A stretch of 64,000 nucleotides of DNA from Roseicyclus mahoneyensis (GTDB lineage: Bacteria > Pseudomonadota > Alphaproteobacteria > Rhodobacterales > Rhodobacteraceae): positions 310,001-374,000 of the forward strand of contig NZ_QGGW01000002.1 in NCBI RefSeq assembly GCF_003148775.1, in the 5' to 3' direction. A program made the translations under genes and the position numbers. Position 1 is the first letter of the stretch. Every line of letters starts with the position of its first letter. The notes beneath the pieces were generated by a model, which saw only the letters and a program-made list of their open reading frames with translations, was not told the DNA's origin and did no database searches. Below, piece by piece: positions 27,280 to 34,948 of this stretch.

Positions 27280-28109
27280 GGTGCGCCCTCCATCATCTGA
27301 CGGGCCTCGACAAGATCGCGCAGCGCCTCAAGGACACGGGGCGTGCCGCAGGCCCAATCCGGCCCCATCTCCAGCCCGTTGCCAGCGGCGATCAGCGCCT
27401 GCAGGGCTGGGTGGTGCAAGATCTCCTCTGACCGCGAGGCGCCCGGGTAGCGGGCGGTGCGCAGGATCAGATCGGGCGCGGCCATCACCAGAAGTTCCAG
27501 CGCGATCTGGCCGGTGTCGCTGCGCGCGACCTCTGCGGCGATGTTGCGGAACCCGGCGCGGGTCAGGATCTCATGCGCCATGCCGCCTTCGCCCATGGAA
27601 TAGCCATTGGCCCCGTAAAAGGCGGCGCGCGGACCGAGCGGCAGGGTGCCAAGGGCTGCAAGATCCGTCTCGAACTGGCGGATCAGGGTCTGTGCCTGTT
27701 CTTCGCGGCCAAAAAGCGCGCCGACCTGCGCCAGCCGCTCGGGAATATCGGCCAGGCTTTCGACCCCCGGCACCTGAACCACGCTGACGCCGAGGCGGCG
27801 CAGCATGGCGATAGCGGTGGGGTCGGACCAGGGATGGGCCAGCACCAGATCGGGCCGCATCAGGTAGATCTGTTCGGCGCTGCCATAGTTGAGCGGATAG
27901 GCGGCGGCCGCGTCGGCCATGGGCGAGGTGACGGGATCTGCCGAGACATAGCTGACCGAGACCAGCTGCCCGGGTGCGGCGAGCATCAGAGCGAACTGGT
28001 CGGTGCAGAGGTTCATGGACACCACGCGGGCAGGTGCCTCGGTGGACTGCGCGCCCACGGGCCCCGCCGTGACGGTCAGGGCGAGGGCGAGGGCGCGCAG
28101 GGGGATCAT
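27276..28109 (-). CDS. btuF: Periplasmic B12-binding protein (BtuF type)
   Basis: Class III periplasmic binding protein (277 residues) delivering cobalamin to the BtuCD transporter. A signal peptide covers residues 1-~19 (LALTVTAGPVGAQ). The mature protein opens with the family strand RVVSMNLCTDQFALML and contains the conserved Glu in GSAEQIYLMRPDLVLAH, used in contacts with the permease. I start it at the ATG at 28109, one base after the btuB stop; upstream codons in this frame overlap btuB and would displace the signal peptide. It ends overlapping btuC. Confidence 0.87.
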   Translation of the reverse strand: MIPLRALALALTVTAGPVGAQSTEAPARVVSMNLCTDQFALMLAAPGQLVSVSYVSADPVTSPMADAAAAYPLNYGSAEQIYLMRPDLVLAHPWSDPTAIAMLRRLGVSVVQVPGVESLADIPERLAQVGALFGREEQAQTLIRQFETDLAALGTLPLGPRAAFYGANGYSMGEGGMAHEILTRAGFRNIAAEVARSDTGQIALELLVMAAPDLILRTARYPGASRSEEILHHPALQALIAAGNGLEMGPDWACGTPRVLEALRDLVEARQMMEGAP

Positions 28110-28110
28110 C

Positions 28111-29937
28111 TCAGAACCGGGCCCGAAGGCCGAGGTAGAAGGCCCGGTCGGAGGTGCCGTAGCCACGCGTCAACTGGTATTGTTCGTCGAGAATGTTGTC
28201 GATCCGCAGATAGGCATCGACATCGTCGCTCAGGGCGTAGGTGAAGGTTGCGTTCGCGATAGTATAGTCGCTCAGAGTCGGGCGGTTCCACACAGATTGC
28301 ACAGACAACGCCGCTGACAGCCGCTCGGTCATGTCGCCCGTCAGGGTCAAGGACAGGTCGTTCTCAGGGAACTCAAGGTTCCACGCGTTTCCGGCCGTAA
28401 GGGGCGGGTTGCGTCCGGTCGTATACGTATAGCTGCCGTCAAGACGCCACGCGTTCGTGATAGGTGCGCCGAATTCCAGTTCCACGCCCCGGCGGCGGAC
28501 CGTGCCGGGCACCTGCGCGTAGGGAAAGGGGAAATCGATCAGATTGTCGGTCTGGTTGTAGAACAGCGTTGCCCGCACAAAGGCATCCTGCGCCAACCGC
28601 CGTTCCACGCCCAGATCGAACGAGTGGCTTTCTTCAGGTTGCAATGTCGGTTCGCCGAAAGGCCCGTAAAGTTCGTAGAGCGAAGGTGCCCGGAAGCTTT
28701 GCGCTGCAGACGCGCGAATGATCCACGCCTCGTCCGGTCGCCACGAGGCCGCAAAGCGTGCCGAGGTCAGGCCACCAAATTGCGAATGGTCATCGTAACG
28801 CAGGGTTGCCGACAGGTCGAAGCTGTCGTTGGGCGACCACGCCAGCTCCCCGAAGAGCCCGACAGTCTCGCTTTCACCGCCGCCTGGGCCAAAGGTTCCT
28901 CCCTGCGAGAAAGTCTCGCGCGTGGCATCGAGCCCGAACCTCAGCGAAGTCGACTGGTCGAGGTCAAGCGCGCCGAGATAGCTCAGTGCGATCCGCTCGC
29001 CGGTGTATATGTTCTCCGCCGGGCCGAATGTGGTCGACCCCCGGACATCGCGTTCGATCTGATAGTAGGTGGCGGCAAAAGTGCTGTCGACTGCCCCGGT
29101 CGGCAGTTCCAGATAGGCGCGCAAACCGAAGCTGTCATTGTAGGACACCTCATCGGGCGAACCGTCCGATATCGGGAACTGCTCGTCGAACTCCACCCGT
29201 GCGCTTTCGACAAAGGCGCTCAGCCCGACGCGGCCGCCATTCGCCAGATCATGCCCGAGCGAAAAACTCAGCCGGTTCGATTCGAACCCGTCAGCTTCGG
29301 TATTGCCGTCATTCTCGTCGGCGGCAGAAAATCCGTCGGTCTGCGTGCGCGTCAGGGTCAAGGCATAGTCCAGCGGACCTTGCCGAACCGCAACTCCATA
29401 GCTTCCACGGTAGCTGTTGTAGCTGCCTGTCTCGATACTGGCGAACTGGTTCACGCCCTCTTCTTCGGCACGGAGGGTCGTTATGTTGATGACGCCGCCG
29501 ATCGCCTCCGAACCGTAGATCGCAGATTGCCCGCCACGCAGCAGTTCGATCCGGGAAATGTCGGATGTGGTCAAGCTGCCGAAGTCAAAGGCCGCCTGCG
29601 GGCCGGACAAATCGCTGACGTCGATCCCATCCACCAGCACACGGACATAGTTTTGCCCGGCACCGCGGATGGTGATCGAGGTCAGAGACCCGATCGGGCC
29701 GCGTGCGCGCACATCGACGCCGGGAAGGCGCGCGATATAGTCGATCACGCGGGTTTCCCCGGTCGCCTCAAGTTCCTCGCGGGTGACGACCGATACGGTC
29801 GCGCCGGTTTCCTCCAGCGTGGTTTCGCCGAATTCGGCCGAAAACACGATCTCCCCCAGATCAAATACGGATTGCGCCGGCGCCATGGCCGGGAAAAGCA
29901 ACGCCAAGGGCAGCGCGGCCGTTATGTGGTGTTTCAT
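28111..29937 (-). CDS. btuB: TonB-dependent outer-membrane B12 receptor (BtuB type)
   Basis: TonB-dependent receptor (608 residues) of BtuB size. A signal peptide covers residues 1-~22. A TonB box-like EIVFSA is at about 29-34. The plug domain (about 45-150) contains GATVSVVTREELE and IELLRGGQSAIYGSEAIGGVINI, and the barrel ends with the terminal aromatic FYLGLRARF. The cobalamin riboswitch in its 5' leader and the btuFCD genes immediately downstream identify the ligand as a corrinoid. The start is the ATG at 29937, eight bases after GAGGGG. The receptor leads a run of twelve same-strand genes with almost no gaps. Confidence 0.92.
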   Translation of the reverse strand: MKHHITAALPLALLFPAMAPAQSVFDLGEIVFSAEFGETTLEETGATVSVVTREELEATGETRVIDYIARLPGVDVRARGPIGSLTSITIRGAGQNYVRVLVDGIDVSDLSGPQAAFDFGSLTTSDISRIELLRGGQSAIYGSEAIGGVINITTLRAEEEGVNQFASIETGSYNSYRGSYGVAVRQGPLDYALTLTRTQTDGFSAADENDGNTEADGFESNRLSFSLGHDLANGGRVGLSAFVESARVEFDEQFPISDGSPDEVSYNDSFGLRAYLELPTGAVDSTFAATYYQIERDVRGSTTFGPAENIYTGERIALSYLGALDLDQSTSLRFGLDATRETFSQGGTFGPGGGESETVGLFGELAWSPNDSFDLSATLRYDDHSQFGGLTSARFAASWRPDEAWIIRASAAQSFRAPSLYELYGPFGEPTLQPEESHSFDLGVERRLAQDAFVRATLFYNQTDNLIDFPFPYAQVPGTVRRRGVELEFGAPITNAWRLDGSYTYTTGRNPPLTAGNAWNLEFPENDLSLTLTGDMTERLSAALSVQSVWNRPTLSDYTIANATFTYALSDDVDAYLRIDNILDEQYQLTRGYGTSDRAFYLGLRARF

Positions 29938-29941
29938 ATAG

Positions 29942-29965
29942 CCCCCTCGCGGGCCGTTTGGCCCG
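29942..29965 (-). promoter_or_regulatory. btuB ribosome-binding site with adjacent hairpin
   Basis: On the minus strand a perfect CGGGCC-AAAC-GGCCCG hairpin (29965-29950) runs directly into CGAGGGGGC, which holds the Shine-Dalgarno sequence of btuB, 5-9 bases before the ATG at 29937. This is the likely expression platform of the riboswitch upstream, since alternative pairing could hide or expose the site. The 120 bases between it and the aptamer hold no other structure I can support. Confidence 0.45.
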
Positions 29966-30085
29966 ATTGGTTCTGATGCAATGTTCTTGAGGGGGGGCAG
30001 ACAGACCCCTCCCGTGAACGGTGAAGCGTCACCACAACGGAAGGGTCCGTTGCCCATGGCGCCCACCGCGCCCGGACAGGGTGAT

Positions 30086-30258
30086 CACTTCGGCAGGTCT
30101 CCTGACTCGCGGGTCATCGCGTGGGCCGGGCCTTCCCGGGGTGTCCCCCAGTGGCATGTGCCGGTCACGCTCGCCGCTTACAGTTGCGGGGGCAGTCGCG
30201 GATTTGAACCGCGTTCCCTTTTCACCGGACGATGTGAATCGCCCGGACCGAAGCAGTG
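30086..30258 (-). promoter_or_regulatory. Cobalamin (adenosylcobalamin-class) riboswitch
   Basis: On the minus strand the conserved cobalamin aptamer core is present in order: GGTGAAAAGGGAA; CGGTTCAAATCCG; CTGCCCCCGCAACTGTAAGCGG; ATGCCACTGG; GGGAAGGC; and the B12 box GAGTCAGGAGACCTGCC. The closing stem P1 is visible as CTTCGG near the 5' end (30253-30248) pairing with CCGAAG (30093-30088). It lies 149 bases upstream of the btuB ATG. No U-tract terminator follows; instead a CGGGCC-AAAC-GGCCCG hairpin (29965-29950) abuts the ribosome-binding site, suggesting control of translation: B12 bound, btuB off. Confidence 0.95.
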
Positions 30259-30296
30259 TCACGCTAACGTGACAGCCGGTCTTGGCGCAAGACCGG
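30258..30296. repeat. Two perfect hairpins upstream of the riboswitch
   Basis: GTCACG-CTAA-CGTGAC (30258-30273) and CCGGTCTTG-GCG-CAAGACCGG (30276-30296) are back-to-back perfect inverted repeats just 5' of the cobalamin aptamer, in the divergent gap before the hydrolase gene. Neither is followed by a T-run. They may be a regulator operator, a 5'-end stabiliser of the btu transcript, or a barrier between the two transcription units. No clear -35/-10 pair is visible between them and 30395. Confidence 0.45.
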
Positions 30297-30395
30297 AAGG
30301 TGGGGGATGGGGCGGGCAACGAAAGTGCCGCAGGCGGCTTGCATTGCGGGCAGGCTTGCGACTTTCTGGCCTCCGACGACGTGAGGGAGCCCTTG

Positions 30396-31208
30396 ATGCC
30401 GATCACCGATTGGGATGATGCCTATGCCAATGCCGCCCATATCCCGGATGCGGAGCGGTTTCTGACGGATTGGCCCGCGCGCACCGCCGCCTTGCGCACC
30501 GGTATCACCCCCGGCCGGCTCCGCTACGGGCCCGGCGCGCGGCAGACGATCGACCTTTATCGACCCGAAAGCGCCATTCAGGGTCTCACAGTGATTGTGC
30601 ATGGCGGCTACTGGATGCGGTTTTCGCCCGATGATTTCGGCTTTCTGGCCGAGGGGCCGCTGGCCCATGGGCAGGCCGTGGCGCTGGTGCGCTACACGCT
30701 GGCGCCCGACGCGCGTATCGCCGCCATCACCGCCGAGGTCGCGGCTGCGATCGGCGTGGCGGCGGAGGCTGTGTCGGGGCCTGTCACCCTGACCGGGCAT
30801 TCAGCGGGCGGGCATCTGGTGACCCGCATGGCCTGTCGCGGGGTGCTGCAGGATGCGCTTGCGGACCGTGTCACGCATGTTGTTTCGGTATCCGGGGTGC
30901 ATGATCTGCGCCCGCTTCTGCGCACGCAGATGAACGAGACGCTGCAGCTGGACCCGGCCGAGGCTGAAGTCGAAAGCCCTGCTCTGCTGATCCCACGCGA
31001 CGGACTGAGGGTGACCTGCGTTGTGGGTGGCAATGAACGGCCCGAGTTCATCCGGCAGACCGACCTTTTGGCGAATGTCTGGTGGGGGCTTGGGGCCGAG
31101 GTGCGGGCCGTGCATCTGCCCGGCCTGCATCACTTCGATGTCATCGACGGATTGGCCGCGCCAGATGGCGATCTGACCCGGATGCTGCTGGATCAGAGCC
31201 TGCCGTAA
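30396..31208 (+). CDS. Alpha/beta hydrolase, kynurenine formamidase-like
   Basis: A 270-residue alpha/beta hydrolase resembling arylformamidase, which hydrolyses N-formylkynurenine in tryptophan breakdown. The oxyanion motif HGGYW is at residues 69-73, the nucleophile elbow GHSAGG at 134-139 (Ser136), and a late His in LPGLHHFDVIDGL fits the triad. HGGYW followed by a GHSAGG elbow is typical of this group, but carboxylesterases share it and no other kynurenine-pathway gene is close. The start is the ATG at 30396 behind GAGGGAG; the frame is open to 30282, but that part runs through a strong hairpin. Its 3' end overlaps the convergent marR gene by 16 bases. Confidence 0.75.
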   Translation: MPITDWDDAYANAAHIPDAERFLTDWPARTAALRTGITPGRLRYGPGARQTIDLYRPESAIQGLTVIVHGGYWMRFSPDDFGFLAEGPLAHGQAVALVRYTLAPDARIAAITAEVAAAIGVAAEAVSGPVTLTGHSAGGHLVTRMACRGVLQDALADRVTHVVSVSGVHDLRPLLRTQMNETLQLDPAEAEVESPALLIPRDGLRVTCVVGGNERPEFIRQTDLLANVWWGLGAEVRAVHLPGLHHFDVIDGLAAPDGDLTRMLLDQSLP

Positions 31209-31627
31209 AGGTCGCCCACTGCGGTCTTGAGGTTGGCGCGATCCTCGGGGCCCAGATTGTCGAGCATGGAGGATTCGACCTCGCGGGCGGCATGGCGCAA
31301 GCGCGCGACCTCTTCGGTGCCCTTGTCACTGAGCTGCACGACCAGCCTGCGCCGGTCGGCATTGTCGCGCACGACGTGGATCATCTCGAGATCTTCGAGC
31401 CGCCGCTGGGCCCGGCTGACGCGGGCGGCATCCATGGCGGTCAGGGCGCACAATTCATGGCTGGAGCAGGGCTGATGTGCGGGCAGCGCCATCATGATGC
31501 GCCATTCGGGCACCTGAAGACCGGCCGCGATCATGATGCGCTGGAATGCGCGCGACGCGATCACCGACATCTGGAACGGCAAGAAATCCGTGAGGTCGAA
31601 GGTTAGGGTTTGGGCCTGGTCTCTCAC
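31193..31627 (-). CDS. MarR-family transcriptional regulator
   Basis: A 144-residue winged-helix regulator of the MarR family. The recognition region SSHELCALTAMDAARVSRAQRRLEDL is at about residues 55-80, and the wing contains RDNADRRRLVVQLSDKG, a typical D-x-R-s/r motif. MarR proteins usually act as dimeric repressors released by small aromatic ligands. It starts with GTG at 31627. An 18-bp palindrome at 31704-31721 lies 77 bases upstream in the gap shared with serC and is a candidate binding site. The convergent formamidase-like hydrolase overlaps its 3' end, so the two may or may not be functionally linked. Confidence 0.88.
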   Translation of the reverse strand: MRDQAQTLTFDLTDFLPFQMSVIASRAFQRIMIAAGLQVPEWRIMMALPAHQPCSSHELCALTAMDAARVSRAQRRLEDLEMIHVVRDNADRRRLVVQLSDKGTEEVARLRHAAREVESSMLDNLGPEDRANLKTAVGDLYGRL

Positions 31628-31703
31628 GCGCCTACCGATTGTTTTAGGTTAAGGTCACTCTCCCCTGAGTTTAGCGTCGGGCGTGCGGCGACGGCAAGCA
31701 GAA

Positions 31704-31721
31704 TGTCCAGTGAACTGGACA
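31704..31721. promoter_or_regulatory. Perfect 18-bp palindrome between marR and serC
   Basis: TGTCCAGT-GA-ACTGGACA, two perfect 8-bp arms with a 2-bp centre, in the 378-base divergent gap. Its size and symmetry fit a dimeric regulator such as MarR. It could control the marR gene, serC or both. Nothing else with a confident identity is seen between 31628 and 31920; a short plus-strand frame there looks non-coding. Confidence 0.55.
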
Positions 31722-31929
31722 GGTGTTGTGTTTGAATGGCACGACAGAAAGGATTTCTTTCGTGAGATCAAAATCCTATGATGAATGCCGATATTATGGG
31801 CGGAATGCCGCAGCTCTGCACGGCAGTCGGTTGAGCCGTGCAAAGAGGACGGCGTTTCCGATCGGCACCGCCGACGCAGGCCGGGTCGCGAAAAACGACG
31901 CTTGAGCTGCATTTTCCGTCTTGTCGCAG

Positions 31930-32004
31930 CGCCGCGCCCGCCGTAGACGCGGCGGTGGGACACCCTTCCCCAACGAAGGGCACATATCTGAGAGGGTATC
32001 AGAT
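31930..32004 (+). promoter_or_regulatory. Structured serC leader (serC RNA motif-like)
   Basis: Three consecutive hairpins precede serC: CGCCGCG/CGCGGCG (31930-31936 with 31948-31954), CCCTTC/GAAGGG (31963-31968 with 31975-31980) and ATCTGA/TCAGAT (31986-31991 with 31999-32004). The loop of the last one holds the Shine-Dalgarno GAGGG (31992-31996), and the stem ends two bases before the ATG. A conserved serC RNA motif is described upstream of serC in Alphaproteobacteria; I believe this is a member from position and layout, without an alignment. It probably adjusts translation of serC and serA. Confidence 0.65.
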
Positions 32005-32005
32005 C

Positions 32006-33160
32006 ATGGCACCGACCAAACCGGCAGCGCGCCCGGACAATGCGCGTTTTTCCTCTGGCCCCTGCGCCAAACCCCCCACATTTGTGCTGGATCAGCTTGC
32101 CGACGCGCCCTTGGGCCGGTCGCATCGCGCATCCGTTGGCAAGTCCAAGCTCAAGGCGGCCATCGACCTGACGCGCGAGATCCTTGGCGTTCCAGCAGAT
32201 TATCGCATCGGAATCGTTCCCGCGTCTGACACCGGCGCGGTCGAAATGGCGATGTGGTCGATGCTTGGCGCACGACCCTGCACCATGATCGCCTGGGAAA
32301 GCTTTGGCGCCGAATGGGTCACCGATGTGGTCAAGCAGCTCAGGCTGGATGCCACCGTCCTCAAGGCGGGCTACGGTGAGATCGTCGATTTGACCCAAGT
32401 CGATTTCGACACGGACGTCGTATTTACCTGGAACGGCACCACGTCGGGCGTGCGTCTGCCCAATGGGGATGCGATTCCCGTGACCCGCGCCGGTCTGACG
32501 ATCTGCGACGCGACCAGCGCCGCCTTCGCGCAGGATCTGCCGTGGGACAAGCTCGATGTCACCACCTTCTCGTGGCAGAAGGTGATGGGCGGCGAAGCCG
32601 CGCATGGTATGCTGATCCTGTCGCCCCGCGCCGTCGAACGGCTGGAAAGCTACACCCCCGCATGGCCCCTGCCCAAGATCTTCCGCCTGACCAAGGGTGG
32701 CAAGCTGATCGAGGGCATCTTTGTCGGCGAGACGATCAACACGCCGTCGATGTTGGCCGTCGAGGATTACCTTGTCGCTTTGGCATGGGGCAAATCGGTG
32801 GGTGGTCTGCCCGGCCTGATGGCGCGCGCCGATGCCAATGCGAAGGCCATCTTCGATTTCTGCGAGGCGCGGGACTGGATCGACAATCTGGCGATTGACC
32901 CAGCGACGCGGTCGAACACCAGCGTTTGTCTGAAATTCACCGATCCCCGCATCACCGATGGCGCAGCCTTTGCCAAGTCGGTCGCCAAGCGGCTCGAATC
33001 CGAAGGCGTTGCGCTGGATATCGGTGCCTACCGCGATGCCCCTCCGGGTCTGCGGATCTGGTGCGGTGCGACGGTGGAAACGGCGGATATCGAAGCCATG
33101 CTGCCGTGGCTCGATTGGGCCTTCGTGGTAGAGATCGAGGCGCTGGCGCAAGCCGCCTGA
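32006..33160 (+). CDS. serC: Phosphoserine aminotransferase SerC
   Basis: PLP-dependent aminotransferase (384 residues) converting 3-phosphohydroxypyruvate plus glutamate to phosphoserine, the second step of serine synthesis. The PLP-binding lysine is Lys192 in [12 protein letters not shown]. The N-terminal [11 protein letters not shown] and the [11 protein letters not shown] region match the alphaproteobacterial SerC subgroup (longer than the 360-residue E. coli type). I start it at the ATG at 32006, directly after the structured leader carrying GAGGG; the frame is open upstream to 31838 but covers the leader. SerA follows 99 bases downstream, separated by a palindromic repeat. Confidence 0.95.
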   Translation: MAPTKPAARPDNARFSSGPCAKPPTFVLDQLADAPLGRSHRASVGKSKLKAAIDLTREILGVPADYRIGIVPASDTGAVEMAMWSMLGARPCTMIAWESFGAEWVTDVVKQLRLDATVLKAGYGEIVDLTQVDFDTDVVFTWNGTTSGVRLPNGDAIPVTRAGLTICDATSAAFAQDLPWDKLDVTTFSWQKVMGGEAAHGMLILSPRAVERLESYTPAWPLPKIFRLTKGGKLIEGIFVGETINTPSMLAVEDYLVALAWGKSVGGLPGLMARADANAKAIFDFCEARDWIDNLAIDPATRSNTSVCLKFTDPRITDGAAFAKSVAKRLESEGVALDIGAYRDAPPGLRIWCGATVETADIEAMLPWLDWAFVVEIEALAQAA

Positions 33161-33166
33161 CGGTTT

Positions 33167-33225
33167 GGTGGGCAGATTGCCCACCCTGCCCCCAACACAT
33201 TCGTCGGGTGGGCAATCTGCCCACC
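33167..33225. repeat. Paired palindromic repeat (copy A) between serC and serA
   Basis: Two 19-20-base units, GGTGGGCAGATTGCCCACC (33167-33185) and GGTGGGCAATCTGCCCACC (33207-33225), are each nearly palindromic and are exact inverted copies of each other. The RNA can therefore fold as two small hairpins or one 20-bp hairpin. A diverged second copy lies at 36628-36683. The layout resembles REP/BIME elements. Confidence 0.8.
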
Positions 33226-33259
33226 TGCCCGCCATATTCCCATTTCAAGGACCACACCC

Positions 33260-34855
33260 ATGGCCCCCAAGGTTCTCATATCCGACAGCCTGTCGGACGC
33301 TGCCGTCCAGATATTCAAGGATCGCGGCATCGACGTCACCTTTGATCCCTCGATCGGCAAGGACAAGGACAAGCTGCTGGCCGTCATCGACCAGTATGAC
33401 GGCCTCGCCATCCGGTCGGCCAGCAAGGTCACGGAAAAGATCATCGCCGCTGCGACCAACCTCAAGGTGATCGGGCGCGCAGGGATTGGCGTCGACAATG
33501 TCGACATCCCCGAGGCGTCGAAAAAGGGCATCATCGTGATGAATACGCCCTTCGGCAACTCGATCACGACGGCCGAGCACGCCATCGCGATGATGTTCGC
33601 CACAGCCCGCCAGATCCCTGAGGCCAATGCCTCGACCCATGCCGGAAAGTGGGAGAAATCCCGTTTCATGGGCGTGGAACTGACCGCCAAGACGCTGGGC
33701 GTGATCGGCGCGGGCAACATCGGCTCCATCGTCTGCGACCGGGCGCGTGGTCTCAAGATGAAGGTCATGGCTTATGACCCCTTCCTGTCCGAGGATCGCG
33801 CGCGTCAGATGGGCGTGGCAAAGGTCGACCTCGACCAACTGCTGGCGCAGGCCGATTTCATCACGTTGCATGTGCCCTACACCGAGAAAACCGCCAATAT
33901 CCTGTCGGCCGAGGCGCTGGCCAAGACCAAGAAAGGCGTGCGCATCATCAACTGCGCGCGCGGTGGTTTGGTGGATGAGGCGGCCTTGGCCGAATTGATC
34001 AAATCCGGCCATGTCGCAGGCGCGGCCTTCGACGTCTTCGCCGAGGAACCGGCGACCGAGAATCCGTTGTTCGACCTGCCCAATGTCGTCGTGACCCCGC
34101 ATCTGGGCGCCGCCACGACCGAGGCGCAGGAAAATGTCGCCCTTCAGGTCGCCGAACAGATGGCCGATTACCTGCTGACCGGTGCGGTGTCGAACGCGCT
34201 GAACATGCCGTCGGTGACCGCGCAGGAGGCCGCGATCATGGGGCCCTGGCTGAAGCTGGCGGAATACCTCGGTGCTTTCGTCGGCCAGCTGACCGACGAG
34301 CCGATTGAGACGATCGAGGTGGTCTATAACGGCATCGCCAAGGACATGAACCTGAAAGCGCTGAACTGTGCGGCCATCGCGGGCGTGATGAAGGCCACGA
34401 ACCCTGACGTGAACATGGTCTCGGCCCCGATCATGGCCAAAGAGCGGGGGGTGGAGCTGTCGACCACCACGCAAGACAAGACTGGCGTGTTCGATGGCTA
34501 CATCCGTCTGGTGGTGACCACGCCCACGCGCACCCGGTCGATTGCCGGTACCGTGTTCAGTGACGGCAAGCCGCGCTTCATCCAGATCAAGGGCATCAAT
34601 ATCGACGCCGAGATCGGGCAGCACATGCTCTACACCACCAACAAGGACGTGCCGGGCATCATCGGCACCTTGGGCCAGACGCTGGGCGAGAATGGCGTGA
34701 ACATCGCCAACTTCACGCTCGGCCGGTCTGTGCGCGAAGGTGAGGCGATTGCGCTGCTCTACCTTGACGAACAGCCGCCCGCTCATGTGCTGGCCAAGCT
34801 CAAGGCCACGGGCCTGTTCCAGCAGGTCCGCCCGTTGCAGTTCGACGCAGCCTGA
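33260..34855 (+). CDS. serA: D-3-phosphoglycerate dehydrogenase SerA
   Basis: First enzyme of serine synthesis (531 residues): oxidises 3-phosphoglycerate with NAD. Domains: an N-terminal substrate-binding part; the NAD-binding Rossmann domain with GAGNIG at 150-155; the active-site Arg (NCARGGLVDE), Glu and His (TPHLGAATTEAQ); an intervening ASB domain (about 310-450); and a C-terminal ACT domain (about 455-531, HMLYTTNKDVPGIIG). The ACT domain suggests serine feedback control. This is the long (type I) form. It is downstream of serC and followed by a strong terminator. Confidence 0.97.
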   Translation: MAPKVLISDSLSDAAVQIFKDRGIDVTFDPSIGKDKDKLLAVIDQYDGLAIRSASKVTEKIIAAATNLKVIGRAGIGVDNVDIPEASKKGIIVMNTPFGNSITTAEHAIAMMFATARQIPEANASTHAGKWEKSRFMGVELTAKTLGVIGAGNIGSIVCDRARGLKMKVMAYDPFLSEDRARQMGVAKVDLDQLLAQADFITLHVPYTEKTANILSAEALAKTKKGVRIINCARGGLVDEAALAELIKSGHVAGAAFDVFAEEPATENPLFDLPNVVVTPHLGAATTEAQENVALQVAEQMADYLLTGAVSNALNMPSVTAQEAAIMGPWLKLAEYLGAFVGQLTDEPIETIEVVYNGIAKDMNLKALNCAAIAGVMKATNPDVNMVSAPIMAKERGVELSTTTQDKTGVFDGYIRLVVTTPTRTRSIAGTVFSDGKPRFIQIKGINIDAEIGQHMLYTTNKDVPGIIGTLGQTLGENGVNIANFTLGRSVREGEAIALLYLDEQPPAHVLAKLKATGLFQQVRPLQFDAA

Positions 34856-34870
34856 GCCGCCAATACCAAC

Positions 34871-34906
34871 GGCCCGCTGCTTCACCTTGCGGCGGGCCTG
34901 TCTTTT
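34871..34906 (+). terminator. Rho-independent terminator after serA
   Basis: GGCCCGCTGC (34871-34880) pairs with GCGGCGGGCC (34889-34898), ten base pairs with one G-U, loop of eight, followed by TGTCTTTT. It closes the serC-serA operon 15 bases after the serA stop. Confidence 0.88.
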
Positions 34907-34948
34907 GCGCATGCTTCGATGCATGTGCAACGATCAGGCGGGGTACCG

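Noticed and set aside
25541-29937. The ABC transporter and receptor as iron-siderophore or haem uptake
   Set aside because: Sequence alone would allow it, but the unmistakable cobalamin riboswitch directly upstream assigns the operon to B12.
31723-31905. A 60-codon plus-strand frame in the serC upstream region
   Set aside because: No family, composition unlike the neighbours, and it overlaps the regulatory gap; a leader peptide cannot be excluded but nothing supports it.
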